Assembly: GCA_947247005.1 (NCBI GenBank)
Contig: OX365953.1
Span: forward strand, 28,828,784 to 28,892,783
Direction of reading: 5' to 3'
DNA from: Spisula solida
Taxonomy: Eukaryota > Mollusca > Bivalvia > Venerida > Mactridae
Length of the DNA stretch: 64,000 nt
Shown here in pieces: positions 29,401 through 41,006 of the stretch. The notes below the pieces were generated by a model, which saw nothing but the letters and a program-made list of their open reading frames with translations, made no database searches and had not been told where the DNA came from. A program made the position numbers and the translations under genes. How positions within the stretch are numbered: position 1 is the first letter of the stretch; every line of letters begins with the position of its first letter.

Positions 29401-32400
29401 GAGGTCATTTGAGCAAAGGCCAAGAAGTACGTTGTGACCTTTTACATGAATTATTAGACCACATTAACTCTAGAACGGTAGGGCCCAGGTTTGTCTTACT
29501 TAATAGGGATGTTCGTTACCATCAGTATTTGATCCGTATTTATTTTGAGGTCAGTTGGTCAATGGTCAATGTCGCCAAGACCTTTAACAATACTGACCAT
29601 TGGGATGCCATGGGGCATACACGTTTTACAAACACGATTTGTTACTTAAGAAATAAAAATCTGTTGGCGTACTTTGTCGGTGAATAAAACACGGGCAGGA
29701 GTTCGGATGCGGAAAATTAAATCACTCGTGCTACGCATAAAAAATACGGATAATTTTCCGCATCCGAACTCCTGCCCGTGTTTCATTCACCGACAAAATA
29801 CAAGAACAGAGTTTTTATATTGATTCTAAATACGATAATATCCCGTACTATTTAACTGCGCGCATCCCATTTTCACCCATTTAACATTGAACATAATTCC
29901 ACGCTGAAATTGAGTGGCTAATTAGCTTGTACAATTTCCTCCCTCGTTAAAGAAAACGACCGTTGTAATTTTCTAAGGAAATAACACAATTTTAATAACA
30001 CGAGTATACGGTATCTATTTCATAAAATGAAAAATATAATGAGTTGATTATCAGAAGTTTTTATGAAACTTAGTTTCGATAGTATATTTGAGTTTCTAAA
30101 AATAGATGCGTCATAGCTGTAACAGTGGATACTCGTGCAACTTGCCTTGTTAGCGACTAGTTGAAGTTTTACTATAAAGTTTACGTTCATTCATTCATAA
30201 ATATGTCATGTGATACGGGGCGTAAATAGTAACAATTTAATAGGTATATTTTATTGCGGTAATAATACATGCCCTCGTTTGCTCTATGCGTATATGGATT
30301 AATCCGCAGATCGTGTTAGAATTATCGGTAATGTATCGATAGTGTTGGATACGATATGGTAAGACTTTAGTGTTAGTTAGATAACTTATGGTACGTTGTT
30401 TTAGATTTGATTGTATTATTCCTTAGTCCGATGGCTTTCTATGAAATGTGTTACTTAAATTCTGACATATTCAAAAACAGTGTACATATTCTGTTTGATG
30501 ATCACATTAGGCTATAAATACTTAATGCTGGATTCTGCGTGTGTAGTGCGTCCTAAAAAAGTGTTCATGAAGATTTGTCCATACTAAATCTTACATTGTA
30601 TACCATCTCGAATAGGACCAACAATTCTATATTAATATGACAAACTATAACAAAAACATTCGGCTAGCTGGTGACGCACTAGGGATCATCTCAGAATGGA
30701 CCCCACTTGGGATTAGAAGCAGCGACCTTCCAAGGCGGATGCTCAGTGATGACTGAAGTACAATGTAAAATAGATTATTGCTGTAATATTTCAGGACTTA
30801 AATGGGACAAGACTCGGTTAACGTATAAGTTTGTTGGTCATACTAGACAGCTTCCAGTGTCTAGTCAAAGGTAGACGGTTTGGTTATCTCTAGATGTATA
30901 CTGCATGCTAGTTAGTTTGCTACAATAAGTTACAGATATAAAACTAAAAAATGCCGAGCATAGGCTTTATTTGTCAGTCAGCTTTCTGCTGAAATATGAC
31001 GGGCATATGAGTGCCTCTATCCGGAATTTAACCCGAGTTGCCAGATTAGGCGACAAGCGCCCTAACCACTGAGCTACGGAGGCTACTGAAACGCGCGGTT
31101 ATCATTATTAGTTGAGGGCGGAGATCGAGAGTAAATCGATATATGAGTGTTAGTTCTGTATGTAATTTGTGTTTTAGTTTAACAGAGGTCGGAGATAATG
31201 AACCACACCTAGCGGAGTATTGCAGTTATCGCATTCTTTTCAACCGTGTGTATACTAATGGATACTAAAGATAGACTGAGCCCGACCAAATAAAAATGAT
31301 TTGAAAGTATTATATACAGTGTATGTATATGTATAGTTGGAAGCTGCTTCAACCAACCACACTCTAGGAAATGCCGATTCATAACGTTTCCAATACTTGA
31401 AGTAGTCAAGTCACGTCATGTCATTCAGCTGAAACCATGGCATTCAGCTTTTTATTACTGTTATTCTTTAACTGTTTTGGACTCCAGACAGCTGAAACTA
31501 GGTATTTCAGCCGTTTTTCTGTTGAAACTAGGTCATTCAGCTTAGGAATTCAGCTTTTTGATTGCTGAAACTAAAGTTTGACAGCTTGGACTTAGGCAGT
31601 TCATTTTCTGGTTCGGTTATGTGTTCGGCATTGTGCCTTGTATGTTTTTTATGTTTGTCGTGCTCGGCTGGTTAAGTTGAAGTGCTGCCTTCCCCGTCCG
31701 ACTTAATAGTATATTTTTGTAATAATGATGTTGTCCCCTCGTAATCAAAATATTTCGATATGAGCTAATATTAGGACTTTATATCACAGACATTCAATGT
31801 TTGTTTATTTATATACATTACATTTTAGGCGAGCCATACGGAATGCATTGGGCAAGTGGGAAGCTGTTGTTCCATTAACGTTCAGAGAGACTACAGCCAG
31901 GGATGCCGATATATTAATTAACTGGGTAACTAGAAACCATGGAGATGGAAGTTCGTTCGATGGCCGAGGTGAGATATAGTGCAATATTACACACTCCATT
32001 ACATGTATTTCGTCAAAAACGTTAGGCTAATGCACCAGTCAATATTTTGCCAGCCCGGGGGGGGGGGGCGGGCGACCCAGTGAGAATTTGACATTTTTAA
32101 TTTTTTGATGTCTGAATCAACACCCAGGAGACAATGCTTAATTATAAAAACGATTAAAAGTATCACTGTCGTCTTTCGCGATGTTGAAATTCCCGGACGA
32201 AAGTTTATCCCCCGGGACTCGGAGGCGATAAGGTCGTCTAATTCCCGGCTTTCGGGAAGATTCGTCTGTATAACTCTCCCTGTATCGCCGCCGCCTATAA
32301 TATTGACTGGTACATTACGTCTGTATGTTAAAGTAATATGTATTACAGTTTCTACATGTATTACCAACGTACTTGTACCATGCTTCAGTGGCGAATCAAT

Positions 32401-35400
32401 TGGGAATAGATGAACAATCAGGTCCCGATACAACGACGCTGTTTGTTCCCAAGTAAAATGTCGTTGTAACGAATATGTCAGAACAATGTATACTGAATTG
32501 ATATAAAGGGCGTTTTGAAACATTTGTCCCCATAAAATGATGTCAGTATAATTATGAAATTGTCAATATTTCCGGTGTCGTTATATCGAGACCTGACTGT
32601 ACCTACATACTCTTGAAGTAAAAATTATTTTCAGCAATATTGGTGACGTAGAACATATTTCAGAGCACACTTCCAGGACCATTTTGATCATCCCCGTACT
32701 TATGCTTTCAAGAATGAGCAGGGGTAATACTTGTAATGCCAATGTTTGTGATAGAAACTTTATTTGCTTATCAACCAAGCAATATTTCAATGAATGTATT
32801 TGGCATTTTAAACATGTGTCAGAAATCAAAACTCGTCTTTTCATTGGTTCTTTCCAGGTGGCACTTTGGCGCATGCGTTCTTCCCAGGTACTGCACCAAT
32901 CAGCGGCGACACACATTTTGATGACGAAGAACAATGGACGGAAAATTCTAAAGATGGAACAAACTTGGAAATAGTTGCGGCCCATGAGTTTGGTCACGCT
33001 ATTGGTTTGAGTCACAGTAGCACGTCCGGTGCCCTCATGCAACCATTTTACAGTGGGTACGATCCTAACTATAAACTACACTATGATGATATAAGTGGAG
33101 TACAATCTTTATATGGTAAGGGGCTAAATAGTTATATCGCTAGTTAAGTTTAGTTCAGCAATTTATGGCGGCCATCTTGGACGCCATCTTGGATTTTACC
33201 CCTTTCCCCTCATCAATGTTTTGACGACTTTTCTTGTGAAGTCTGCCAAGGTTTAAACTTGATATTGGTGGTGAATATTTTTCTGTTGCAATTTGTTTTG
33301 GGTGTTGCCGATTTGTGGCCTATTTTGACTGGACTATATAAGCAATAAATCACCAGAGGTAGGGTCACAACCATGTTCCCCATAGGCATCGCTTAGGGGC
33401 GAGTTCATATGGAAGTCTGTGAGTATTGCCATCATTTATACAATTTGTATACAATAGCATTCGCAGAGAAGTCCTCCGTGTGAACGGGGTTATCCAACTG
33501 AAAGTGTAAACGGAAAGCAAGTGTCAAAGTCTTCAGCAAGTTTCGAACAATAAAAAACAGGTTAATCTACGGATAAAGAAATGAAAAGTATTGCAAAGGC
33601 TTCAGATTACATTAAGCAAATAATAATAATAATTATAAAGACTTTATTTAGCGAGGAAACTCATTTGACAATTATATTAAATGAGAATCTCCCTCAAAAG
33701 AAAGCCACATAAATGTATTTATAGTACCTATAGTTTTATGTTTACTAACACTTATTCCGGACTTCTTGGCAATTTAAGAAATACGATAAATCTTGGAACA
33801 ATAGTAATCTCAGCCTTAAGCTGGGTTAGTCGAGTTTGGGTCATGCGGTTCAAATGACGTCACTAGAGTCACAATGAGTGTTGTCCGAATCAAACCCGCG
33901 TCTACATAGACCGATCTCGCGTTCCATCTGAACTCACCCAAGGAGGGAGTTCACCATATATATGTATACCAGTGTATTTGAAGTAAACGAGTAGGAACAT
34001 TGTATTATATACCTACACTGTTTTCACTTGCTCAGATCTACTGCTGTTCATCAGCACATAGCAACAAACTAACATGGGTAGGTAAACTATAGCTTCTTTG
34101 GTATCCAGATGTAATCATGATTCATCTCTCTGTTTATACCAATACATGTCATTTATATACATTTGAAGCGCAAAAGTTATTTAAGCATTTTCTATTGCGC
34201 TTCACAATTACACGACACACCTTGCGCCGTGTAATAAACATAATATCTTATCTACAGGTGGGAAGCCAAGAGAAACACCAACTAGAAGACCTCCCAGACC
34301 GACAACACGACGTCCACCACAGCCCCGCCCACCACAGCCGCGTCCACCTCAGCCACGCCCACAACCACCCAAAACGCCTGACGAAGACGAATGTGCTGTG
34401 AAGTTTGATGATATTGCGAATGGTTTGTTACGTTAATTGTTTTAATTTTTCACCTTTGGAAACAAACACACGTACTGTTTTTATGGACCTGTTACTCAAA
34501 CATGCCTACTAGCTTAATCTATTCCTGATAACATTTCCTATAGTTTTAAAAATAATGTAACTTTCGAAAAATGAGACACCTTTTCCATGCGTTCGGATTT
34601 GAAAACGAGTTGCTTCCCTTCTATAGATAGAACATATTGTGTGTAATTACAGGTCCAGATGGACGTCTATATGCGTTTAGATATCGTCAAGTGTACAAAT
34701 TCAACAGTAATGGTGTAGGTATTGAAAGAAAGTTCCCTAGAAATGTCAGAAAAGTGTTTCCAAGGGCGCCAAACAACATTGGAGCCGCCGTGTATGATAG
34801 ATATAGAAGGAAATTCTATATTTTCAAAGGTAGGGCAAATTCATCGTATTGTTTTCATCTTACCTAGCACCGTTTCCTTTCAATTATTCTAAGTTACCTA
34901 CAGCGGTAAGTTTGACATTACCAAATTTTCTAGGATATTAATCACCAAAAAGATAATAGAAAATCAGACAGTGAAGTCAGCACTATAAACTTAACCAGTC
35001 GAGCACAGAAAACATAAACACATCACATACCACAATTACATGGCACAATGTCCAACACATAACCGAACCAGAAAATGAATGCCATAGAGTCAGCAACCAA
35101 AATGCTGATTGGCCTAGTTTCAACAGTAAAAACGCTGGAATTATGTAGAATTTAAGTGTTATCAGGTATATTCGGCCAAAGGTGTTTGCTTGCTATTTGA
35201 ACAATATAGTAACGATTTAGCAGAAAGTTGCAATGTAGTTTACGATATTACATGTCTTAGTTCGTCTCCACATATATAGATGTGTTTGTATTCTTCGCAC
35301 TAACTGGATTTCAGGAAGTCGATATTGGAGATATTCTGGCTTTAATCTGGATTCTGGATTTCCTAAACGTTTGAGTGGATGGTATCGCAATGTACAGGCA

Positions 35401-36773
35401 GCGCTCCAAGAAGATGGCGGTGAAATACGACTTCTCAAGGTTTCTGGACTAGTATCAGTATAATTTTGAAACATGTTAGAAGAATAGCAAACTTTTTATA
35501 TACTCTTAGTACTTAAGGTAATAAGTTATGTCGCCTAATTGCTACGTTACTGACATGCGCGCATGGTAGCATTTTAATGTATGTCGTCAATAATAAATTT
35601 TATAAGCACCGTTTGTTGGGTAAAGACCTACATATCGCTGGCTTAGAATGAGAAGGTCGTAAGTACTACTTAGAACCTTATAAGACTCATAACTGAAATC
35701 TGCATCATAAGGAGCTTCTTATGAGCTTATTTTCATGAAAATCGGAACAGGTCATGATCACAAAACTGAAGTTGAAAAGATTGTTTTTCCATAAGTAAAG
35801 ATCAGTTTTCTTACAGTTTTTTCTTCTTTCCTTAAAGAATCGGTTTTGTACTTACGACCTTCTGATTCTAAGCCAGCGATATCGTTATACAACTTACATA
35901 ATTATGATGTTCCCAAGAAATCTAATCAATATTGTCGATTTCACACCCGTATAACATTGTATTTTAAGGGTAGTGAGATGTCCCCATGGAGGGAAGACTT
36001 CCGGGAACCACCAAGGGGTTATCCACTCCCTATTACATCAAGATGGCGAGGATTGAGGTCTGATCTGGAAGCTGCCGTTAGATATAACCGTGCCTCATAC
36101 TTCTTCAAAGGTGGAAAGTAAGTCATACAATAATTATGCCGGTGCTTTTTCTTGATGTATCTGGTTGTTAAGACGCTGACATGCTTGATATGTTTATCGT
36201 ATATATTACCAGCCATGGCTATTTCAGCTATTTGTTAGATGGATAACTGTTCATGTAGTAGATTTTGGTATCCAATACATTTATCAGCCTCACTATGCTT
36301 TATCTTTGTTCATTTTTGTTTTATGACCGTAATTGTGTTTTGATTTTGAAGTAAGTCTTTTAACCGTGTGTAGCCCCGTTTTGAAATAAATTCAGTCATA
36401 TCCTGCGGTCAAATGATCTAACCATATCCGGTCAAATGATCTAACCAGCTTTCATGGATATAAAGACTAGTAAGCAAGCAACTGACAATTTTTCAACACG
36501 CGGAGGACATAATCCTAGTCAATTTCAGAGGAAAAGACAACACATCACATCCAGTATTCGAACCCGGATCGCTCGGGCTAAGAAAAGGGTCGAGCAACAC
36601 AACGTTATCTTCGCGGGCTTGTGCTGGCCAAAGCAAAAACATAATACTTATATATAAACAGTATTCCTGGTTTTTTCAGTTACTTCAAGTGGAACGATTA
36701 TTACAGACGGGTGGATTATAGGAAAGCAAAAGCTGGACCATGGCTGGGTTGTGGCAGAGTGGAACCAAAGTGA
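26330..36773 (+). CDS. Secreted matrix metalloproteinase (MMP gene 1), 11 coding exons, 507 aa
   Basis: Exons 26330-26407, 28243-28325, 29038-29216, 30795-30870, 31829-31968, 32858-33115, 34258-34422, 34653-34829, 35315-35439, 35969-36117 and 36680-36773 join in phase into 507 codons plus TGA. Domains: signal peptide (1-21), prodomain with cysteine switch PRCGLPD (Cys81), catalytic domain from KWDKTRLTY (about 116) with zinc ligands His228, His232 and His238 and catalytic Glu229 in [11 protein letters not shown], Met-turn ALM (Met246), Pro/Arg-rich hinge (272-312) and hemopexin domain closed by Cys317 and Cys501. This is the classic layout of a secreted zinc endopeptidase of extracellular matrix, activated when the switch cysteine leaves the zinc. 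No clear furin RXK/RR site precedes the catalytic domain, and there is no membrane anchor. Orthology to a particular vertebrate MMP cannot be told by eye. AATAAA occurs 200 and 278 bases after the stop. Confidence 0.93.
26660..26815 (-). mobile_element. Possible tRNA-derived repeat in MMP intron 1
   Basis: On the minus strand GCGCAGTAGATAGAGCAA looks like a D-arm, followed by TTGATACCAGGGTTGGG at the place of a T-arm. Pairing is poor. Read as a decayed SINE head; uncertain. Confidence 0.3.
27596..27960 (+). repeat. CATTCAGCTTTTT repeat family, copy 1 (MMP intron 1)
   Basis: Short GCTGAAACTAGGTCATTCAG motifs are followed by GCATTGTGCCTTGTATG, ATGTGCTCG and AGTGCTGCC. The same order is at 31413-31710 and 57690-57905. 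The open frames here are not MMP and not conserved between copies. Confidence 0.65.
28243..28325 (+). CDS. MMP gene 1, exon 2 (prodomain start)
   Basis: Acceptor [28 protein letters not shown] is the usual first helix of an MMP prodomain, and ISRNQAI leads to the next. Ends with two bases of a Lys codon; donor GTTAGT. Confidence 0.88.
28526..28627. repeat. Hairpin in MMP intron 2
   Basis: GTTAGAACATATTAAGTAAA and onward is mirrored by TTTACTTAATATGTTCTAAC, arms of about 38 bases. The GC-rich loop has TCGCTTCGCTCGCTCCGCCC. Confidence 0.8.
29038..29216 (+). CDS. MMP gene 1, exon 3 (cysteine switch)
   Basis: Reads [19 protein letters not shown] and then APRCGLPD, the standard cysteine-switch sequence. 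Ends phase 1 at a GTATTG donor. Confidence 0.93.
29260..29660 (+). repeat. Dispersed repeat in MMP intron 3
   Basis: TTCCCCAATCTTTGATGACG, CGAACGCTTTGCTCAGGGAC and CCATGGGGCATACACGTTTTACAAACAC follow the same order as a repeat at 15060-15300. Its open frame is not a gene. Confidence 0.5.
29672..29798. repeat. Long hairpin in MMP intron 3
   Basis: GTCGGTGAATAAAACACGGG through GGATGCGGAAAATTA is mirrored by TAATTTTCCGCATCC through CCCGTGTTTCATTCACCGAC. The arms are about 46 bases with a loop near 30 bases. Confidence 0.88.
30795..30870 (+). CDS. MMP gene 1, exon 4 (catalytic domain start)
   Basis: Acceptor [29 protein letters not shown] corresponds to the first strand of MMP catalytic domains. 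Ends phase 2 at GTAGAC. Confidence 0.9.
31010..31085 (-). mobile_element. tRNA-like sequence (minus strand) in MMP intron 4
   Basis: The minus strand reads GCCTCCGTAGCTCAGTGGTT, then AGGGCGCTTGTCGCC and CTCGGGTTAAATTCCGG...GAGGC. D-arm and T-loop features are present but the anticodon stem is irregular and the acceptor only partly pairs. Likely a SINE head or decayed tRNA. Confidence 0.4.
31413..31710 (+). repeat. CATTCAGCTTTTT repeat family, copy 2 (MMP intron 4)
   Basis: Same internal order as 27596-27960: CATTCAGCTGAAAC, GGTATTTCAGCCGTTT, GCATTGTGCCTTGTATG, AGTGCTGCCTTCCCCGTCCG. Confidence 0.65.
31829..31968 (+). CDS. MMP gene 1, exon 5 (catalytic domain)
   Basis: Reads [25 protein letters not shown] and [12 protein letters not shown], which include calcium- and structural-zinc-binding loop residues (HGDG...FDG). 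Donor GTGAGA, phase 1. Confidence 0.92.
32415..32600. mobile_element. Short pogo/Tigger-like TIR element, copy 2 (MMP intron 5)
   Basis: CAATCAGGTCCCGATACAAC to GTTATATCGAGACCTGACTG, with the interior shared with 14406-14580. Confidence 0.65.
32858..33115 (+). CDS. MMP gene 1, exon 6 (zinc-binding site)
   Basis: Acceptor [55 protein letters not shown] and [11 protein letters not shown] follow in the family order. All three zinc His, the Glu and the Met-turn are intact. Donor GTAAGG. Confidence 0.95.
33116..34257. other. MMP intron 6
   Basis: Non-coding. Contains a TAATAATAATAATTATAAAG-ACTTTATTTA sequence at 33630, which recurs in reverse near 50440 and in part at 50990-51050, so it is probably the tail of a dispersed element. 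Nothing else recognised. Confidence 0.45.
34258..34422 (+). CDS. MMP gene 1, exon 7 (hinge and start of hemopexin domain)
   Basis: Starts after TATCTACAG, in phase. [20 protein letters not shown] is a short proline/arginine repeat hinge, followed by [12 protein letters not shown], whose Cys317 should bond with the last Cys. Donor GTTTGT is weak but in phase. Confidence 0.88.
34653..34829 (+). CDS. MMP gene 1, exon 8 (hemopexin blade 1)
   Basis: Reads [18 protein letters not shown], then [20 protein letters not shown] and YIFKG, the hemopexin repeat pattern. Donor GTAGGG, phase 1. Confidence 0.9.
35315..35439 (+). CDS. MMP gene 1, exon 9 (hemopexin blades 2-3)
   Basis: Acceptor [45 protein letters not shown] and IRLLK fit the family pattern YWR...YP+.I..W.....AAL..DG..YLFKG. 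Donor GTTTCT, phase 0. Confidence 0.88.
35631..35883. mobile_element. Short TIR element in MMP intron 9
   Basis: CATATCGCTGGCTTAGAATG...AAGGTCGTAAGTA and TACTTACGACCTTCTGATTC...AGCCAGCGATAT are inverted ends of about 35 bases. Length about 253 bp. Confidence 0.75.
35969..36117 (+). CDS. MMP gene 1, exon 10 (hemopexin blades 3-4)
   Basis: Acceptor [48 protein letters not shown] and YFFKGG are typical. Ends two bases into an Asn codon; donor GTAAGT. Confidence 0.88.
36680..36773 (+). CDS. MMP gene 1, exon 11 (C-terminus)
   Basis: Acceptor [42 protein letters not shown], then TGA at 36771. Cys501 closes the hemopexin disulfide. Confidence 0.9.
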
Positions 36774-36972
36774 ACCATGTGACGTCATTTATTGATGATG
36801 TCATAATAATTTTTAAATTTGCATAATTTGAAACACATAATATTTATGTGAAATTTAAATTTATTATTTATGTATTCAATTTGTATTGAAGAGATACGAT
36901 AAAAAGAATCGTGAATTGAAAGTAAAAATCCACATAGGCTCAGTAGATCTCGTTTGTTTGTAAGCCTATAAT

Positions 36973-37056
36973 AATAAACTTAATGTATCTTTCTATTGTA
37001 CATAAAACTATGGTATTTGGAAAAAAAATTACCATATACCATGAAATACAAATAAA
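36973..37056 (+). terminator. Polyadenylation signals of MMP gene 1
   Basis: AATAAA at 36973-36978 and 37051-37056, 200 and 278 bases after the stop, both followed by AT-rich sequence. Confidence 0.55.
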
Positions 37057-37451
37057 GCATGTCTTGATATCAATTATAAAACAACGTTCCACAGGCATGC
37101 TAAATATATATTATTGTTGCTCTGAAGAACACACCCGGTCTGTCTTTGTGTACTTATGAACATGTATAAATCTATAGATCTGTTGGATAATGCTGGTACA
37201 TTATTTATGTATTATTTTACCGGTCCACCATTGTTTATCATAATTGATAATTGTTTATCACATGTAAAATATGTATTCATTAGTATTTTGTGTAATAAAT
37301 TAAGTGATTAATCACATACACGTTTTGGTGTTATCTGTGAACACTTAATTACTTCAGTGATTTGATTTGTTTTATTTTCCTTTTCAGATTCGTTTAAAAT
37401 TGTTTATTCACTAGTGTTCGCATTTCAATGTATTTTCAGTGGTATGGCACG

Positions 37452-37677
37452 GAGAATTTGATATGATCCTCACCTTTATGCATGAATATAATTATAACTA
37501 GGTTCTTGCGTTGAATATATCAATTTTCGTGATAAAATCATGCAATATCGGTGTAGTTATTGCACCTAGAGCGTCTTCGTGATACTTATGAAAACATACA
37601 ACCGGGATTATAGAAATAAACAATATATCAACTGTTAAATTATGCTAATAGAAGGTCAAGAGTCGTGTCAAATTCTC
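37452..37677. mobile_element. GAGAATTTGACA short TIR element, copy 1
   Basis: GAGAATTTGATATGATCCTC and GAGTCGTGTCAAATTCTC are inverted ends. The interior (TTTATGCATGAATATA, CATGCAATATCGG-type, ACATACAACCGGG) matches 41906-42146. 226 bp. Confidence 0.75.
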
Positions 37678-37825
37678 CGGACTATATATTGTGGATGCAG
37701 GAAAAAATGTATATTGTAAGTCAGTACTGTGTTCAAAATCAACTCATTCATTTTGTGATGTAACGTAGGACGTCACCTTGATACCTTTTTGTGGCTTGTT
37801 GCGATAGCCAAATTCGTACTTCGTA

Positions 37826-39140
37826 TTGGTAGGCGATTATGCCGTACAGTATATATAAACTCGAATCTCACTTGTATTGCTAGGCGATGGTGCCGTACAG
37901 TATATATAGACTCGAATACCACTTGTATTGCTAGGCGATTGTGCCGTACAGTATATATAGACTCGCGAAAATACTCAAATTGAGGGATGCGATTAATGAA
38001 GATGATGATGATGAATCTCACTTGTATTGCTAGACGATTGTGCCGTACAGTATATATAGACTCGAATACCACTTGTATTGCTAGGCGATTGTGCCGTACA
38101 GTATATATAGACTCGAATACCACTTGTATTGCTAGGCGATTGTGCCGTACAGTATATATAGACTCGAATACCACTTGTATTGCTAGGCGATTGTGCCGTA
38201 CAGTATATATAGACTCGAATCTCACTTGTATTGCTAGGCGATGGTGCCGTACAGTATATATAGACTCGAATACCACTTGTATTGCTAGGCGATGGTGCCG
38301 TACAGTATATATAGACTCGAATACCACTTGTATTGGTAGGCGATGGTGCCGTACAGTATATATAGACTCGAATACCACTTGTATTGCTAGGCGATGGTGC
38401 CGTACAGTATATATAGACTCGAATACCACTTGTATTGCTAGGCGATGATGCCGTACAGTATATATAGACTCGAATACCACTTGTATTGCTAGGCGATGGT
38501 GCCGTACAGTATATATAGACTCGAATACCACTTGTATTGCTAGGCGATGATGCCGTACAGTATATATAGACTCGAATCCCACTTGTATTGCTAGGCGATG
38601 GTGCCGTACAGTATATATAGACTCGAATACCACTTGTATTGCTAGGCGATTGCGCCGTACAGTATATATAGACTCGAATACCACTTGTATTGCTAGGCGA
38701 TGGTGCCGTACAGTATATATAGACTCGAATACCACTTGTATTGCTAGGCGATGGTGCCGTACAGTATATATAGACTCGAATACCACTTGTATTGCTAGGC
38801 GATGGTGCCGTACAGTATATATAGACTCGAATACCACTTGTATTGCTAGGCGATGGTGCCGTACAGTAACTATAGGCTCGAATACCACTTGTATTGGTAG
38901 GGGGTGGCGCCGTACAGTATATATAGACTCGAATACCACTTGTATTGCTAGGCGATGGTGCCGTACAGTATATATAGACTCGAATACCACTTGTATTGGT
39001 AGGGGGTGGCGCCGTACAGTATATATAGACTCGAATACCACTTGTATTGGTAGGGGGTGGCGCCGTACAGTTACTATAGGCTCGAATTCAATTTCTGTTG
39101 CTAGGCGATGATGCCGTACAGAATATATAGGCTCGAATCC
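37826..39140. repeat. 51-bp minisatellite, about 25 units
   Basis: The unit CTCGAATACCACTTGTATTG, CTAGGCGATGGTGCC, GTACAGTATATATAGA totals 51 bases. One 50-base interruption with (GATGAT)n lies at 37965-38015. Since 51 = 17 x 3 and the unit has no stop in some frames, long frames stay open on both strands (460 codons on minus, 153 twice on plus). Variants differ by single bases without a sign of protein-level constraint, so I call a minisatellite, not a gene. Confidence 0.9.
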
Positions 39141-40890
39141 CACTATTAGATACAAAATATAATGGTTAGTGAATTAAGCCCTTGGAATTAGATTCAGTGC
39201 CATATACAAGTTAACATCCAATATGACAAACAAATAAATGTTGTTTTATAGTTTTAATCACCAATAGAGTTTAATGCGTATATTACGATGAAGGTAAGGT
39301 AACAATAGCAACAACAAAGGCCAATGACGACAAACACTTTTGTAAATGCTAAAATAATTTCAGTTTTTCGAAGATCTAAAAATATGTAGTTTACATCTTT
39401 GATTTTTTACATGTTTTTCAGCGTAGTATCCATGTACTTTAACACGGTCACGAACTTTTTAATTCAATACGATCTTTAGAACATGTGTATAATTTTATGC
39501 TTAGTTCTACTTAACAAATACCTAAACTTTTTTAAGAAAAATAATTCTTTACAATTACTGTGAAAAGCCTGATAATCGTTGCTATGGTTAATAACTTAAT
39601 TGTCAAGGAATTAAGCAAATTTGCTGCGTAAACAGAGGTAGAATATATTTACATTTGTATAAATATTCAATATACAATATTTCCCATAGAACACATCTAA
39701 TTGAAATGGTATGTATTTGCTCAAATTACGAAAACGTTCACTGTGAATTTACAATATTGCATATAATGCAAAAAAATGAAAACCATGTGTATTGCACAAA
39801 AAAGTTAAAATAATGATAGACCGGCCTGACTTAGACTGGTTATGTAAGAATGATACATTTGACGGGTACACAATGCTAAATATAATAAGGTTAGCTATCT
39901 CGTTGAAAATGGAACAGCAGGATAAAGTGTATCAATAAAAGAACAGTATAGTCTACAATATATTCCATTTGTGACGCTAAAATAATGTTTAAAGAATGTA
40001 CGATGGATATTTATAAAGGTCGCGAAAACGTGTCAAAAAATAACAATACTTGTCAGTATTTGCCTATAGTTATTTGCATTGCATATAAAGCAATAACACA
40101 AAAGTCAGAATTACTAAACGATAGCACATATATGTTTTTTGTCAACTAGATGATGAAAACTAGATATCATTTAGATTTAATAACTTGTAATATTGAAAAC
40201 ATAATCTCAAGCAGTGTTCGTTTCTTTAAAAAGCATCGGCCATTAGATTTCCAGGCGGTTCGACGTTTGAGGAAATGATACATTCAATCAGAGAAACTGG
40301 TGAAAACCCCAAATCATGACATTTATGCAAAGGAATAATCTTATTCAAGAAATGTTGGAGATATTCGGGTGATTCCTTTAATTTCATCTAAATCTGTTAA
40401 AACTTTAAGAACCAGAAGTGATCTAAACATGTGACGAACTAACTTTACCAGAAAACAACCGAGCCATGATGTACGACAGGTACCGGAACATGACGTCAGT
40501 CACCGGAACATGACGATAAGTATCGGAAGTTGCCGATCACCATTAACAGGTGTGTCATTGCTAATGACCCTTGATGAAAAACTGAGACAGTCGGAATGGT
40601 CCCTAAATTGTAAAATGTATCAGTAAATACAATAATGAAGGCTCTTGGTGAATAAAAATCAATCATTCGTTATCAGTCATTCAAGAGATATCAACTTTTA
40701 ACCTATGATAAAAATACAGAATTTAGAAGTTTCACCTACCATGTTAACAATATCAAGCAAGCTTTGAGTAATCAATTCGCTAAAAACTTAAGCAGAATGG
40801 TTTGAATCAATGCTTGATAGGCATATCATTAGGTGCAACTTGGAAGAATGCTATAAATATCAAAATACTAAGTTAAAGTAACACAAACAG

Positions 40891-41006
40891 ATATAACCAC
40901 AGGTAACTGTATCATTGATTAAAAGTAAAAACTTTTTTTTGGTAAAATGTATCCAGCAATAAAATATAAATTTTACAAAAATGATACAGTTACCTGTGGA
41001 TATAAC
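40891..41006. repeat. Hairpin or small inverted-repeat element
   Basis: ATATAACCACAGGTAACTG-TATCAT and ATGATA-CAGTTACCTGTGGATATAA are inverted arms of about 25 bases, 116 bp end to end. Confidence 0.75.

Larger units (their letters stand above)
36774..37830. other. 3' UTR and flank of MMP gene 1
   Basis: AT-rich; polyA signals at 36973 and 37051. Includes the short element at 37452-37677. No other gene seen. Confidence 0.5.

Noticed and set aside
31999..33042. Minus-strand frames of 174 and 153 codons inside MMP gene 1
   Set aside because: They overlap the true catalytic exons and introns on the other strand and a pogo-like element, with no protein-family resemblance.
37773..39155. 460-codon minus-strand frame and matching plus-strand frames
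   Set aside because: Produced by a 51-bp tandem repeat (17 codons) without stops. Both strands are open equally and there is no splice or start context.
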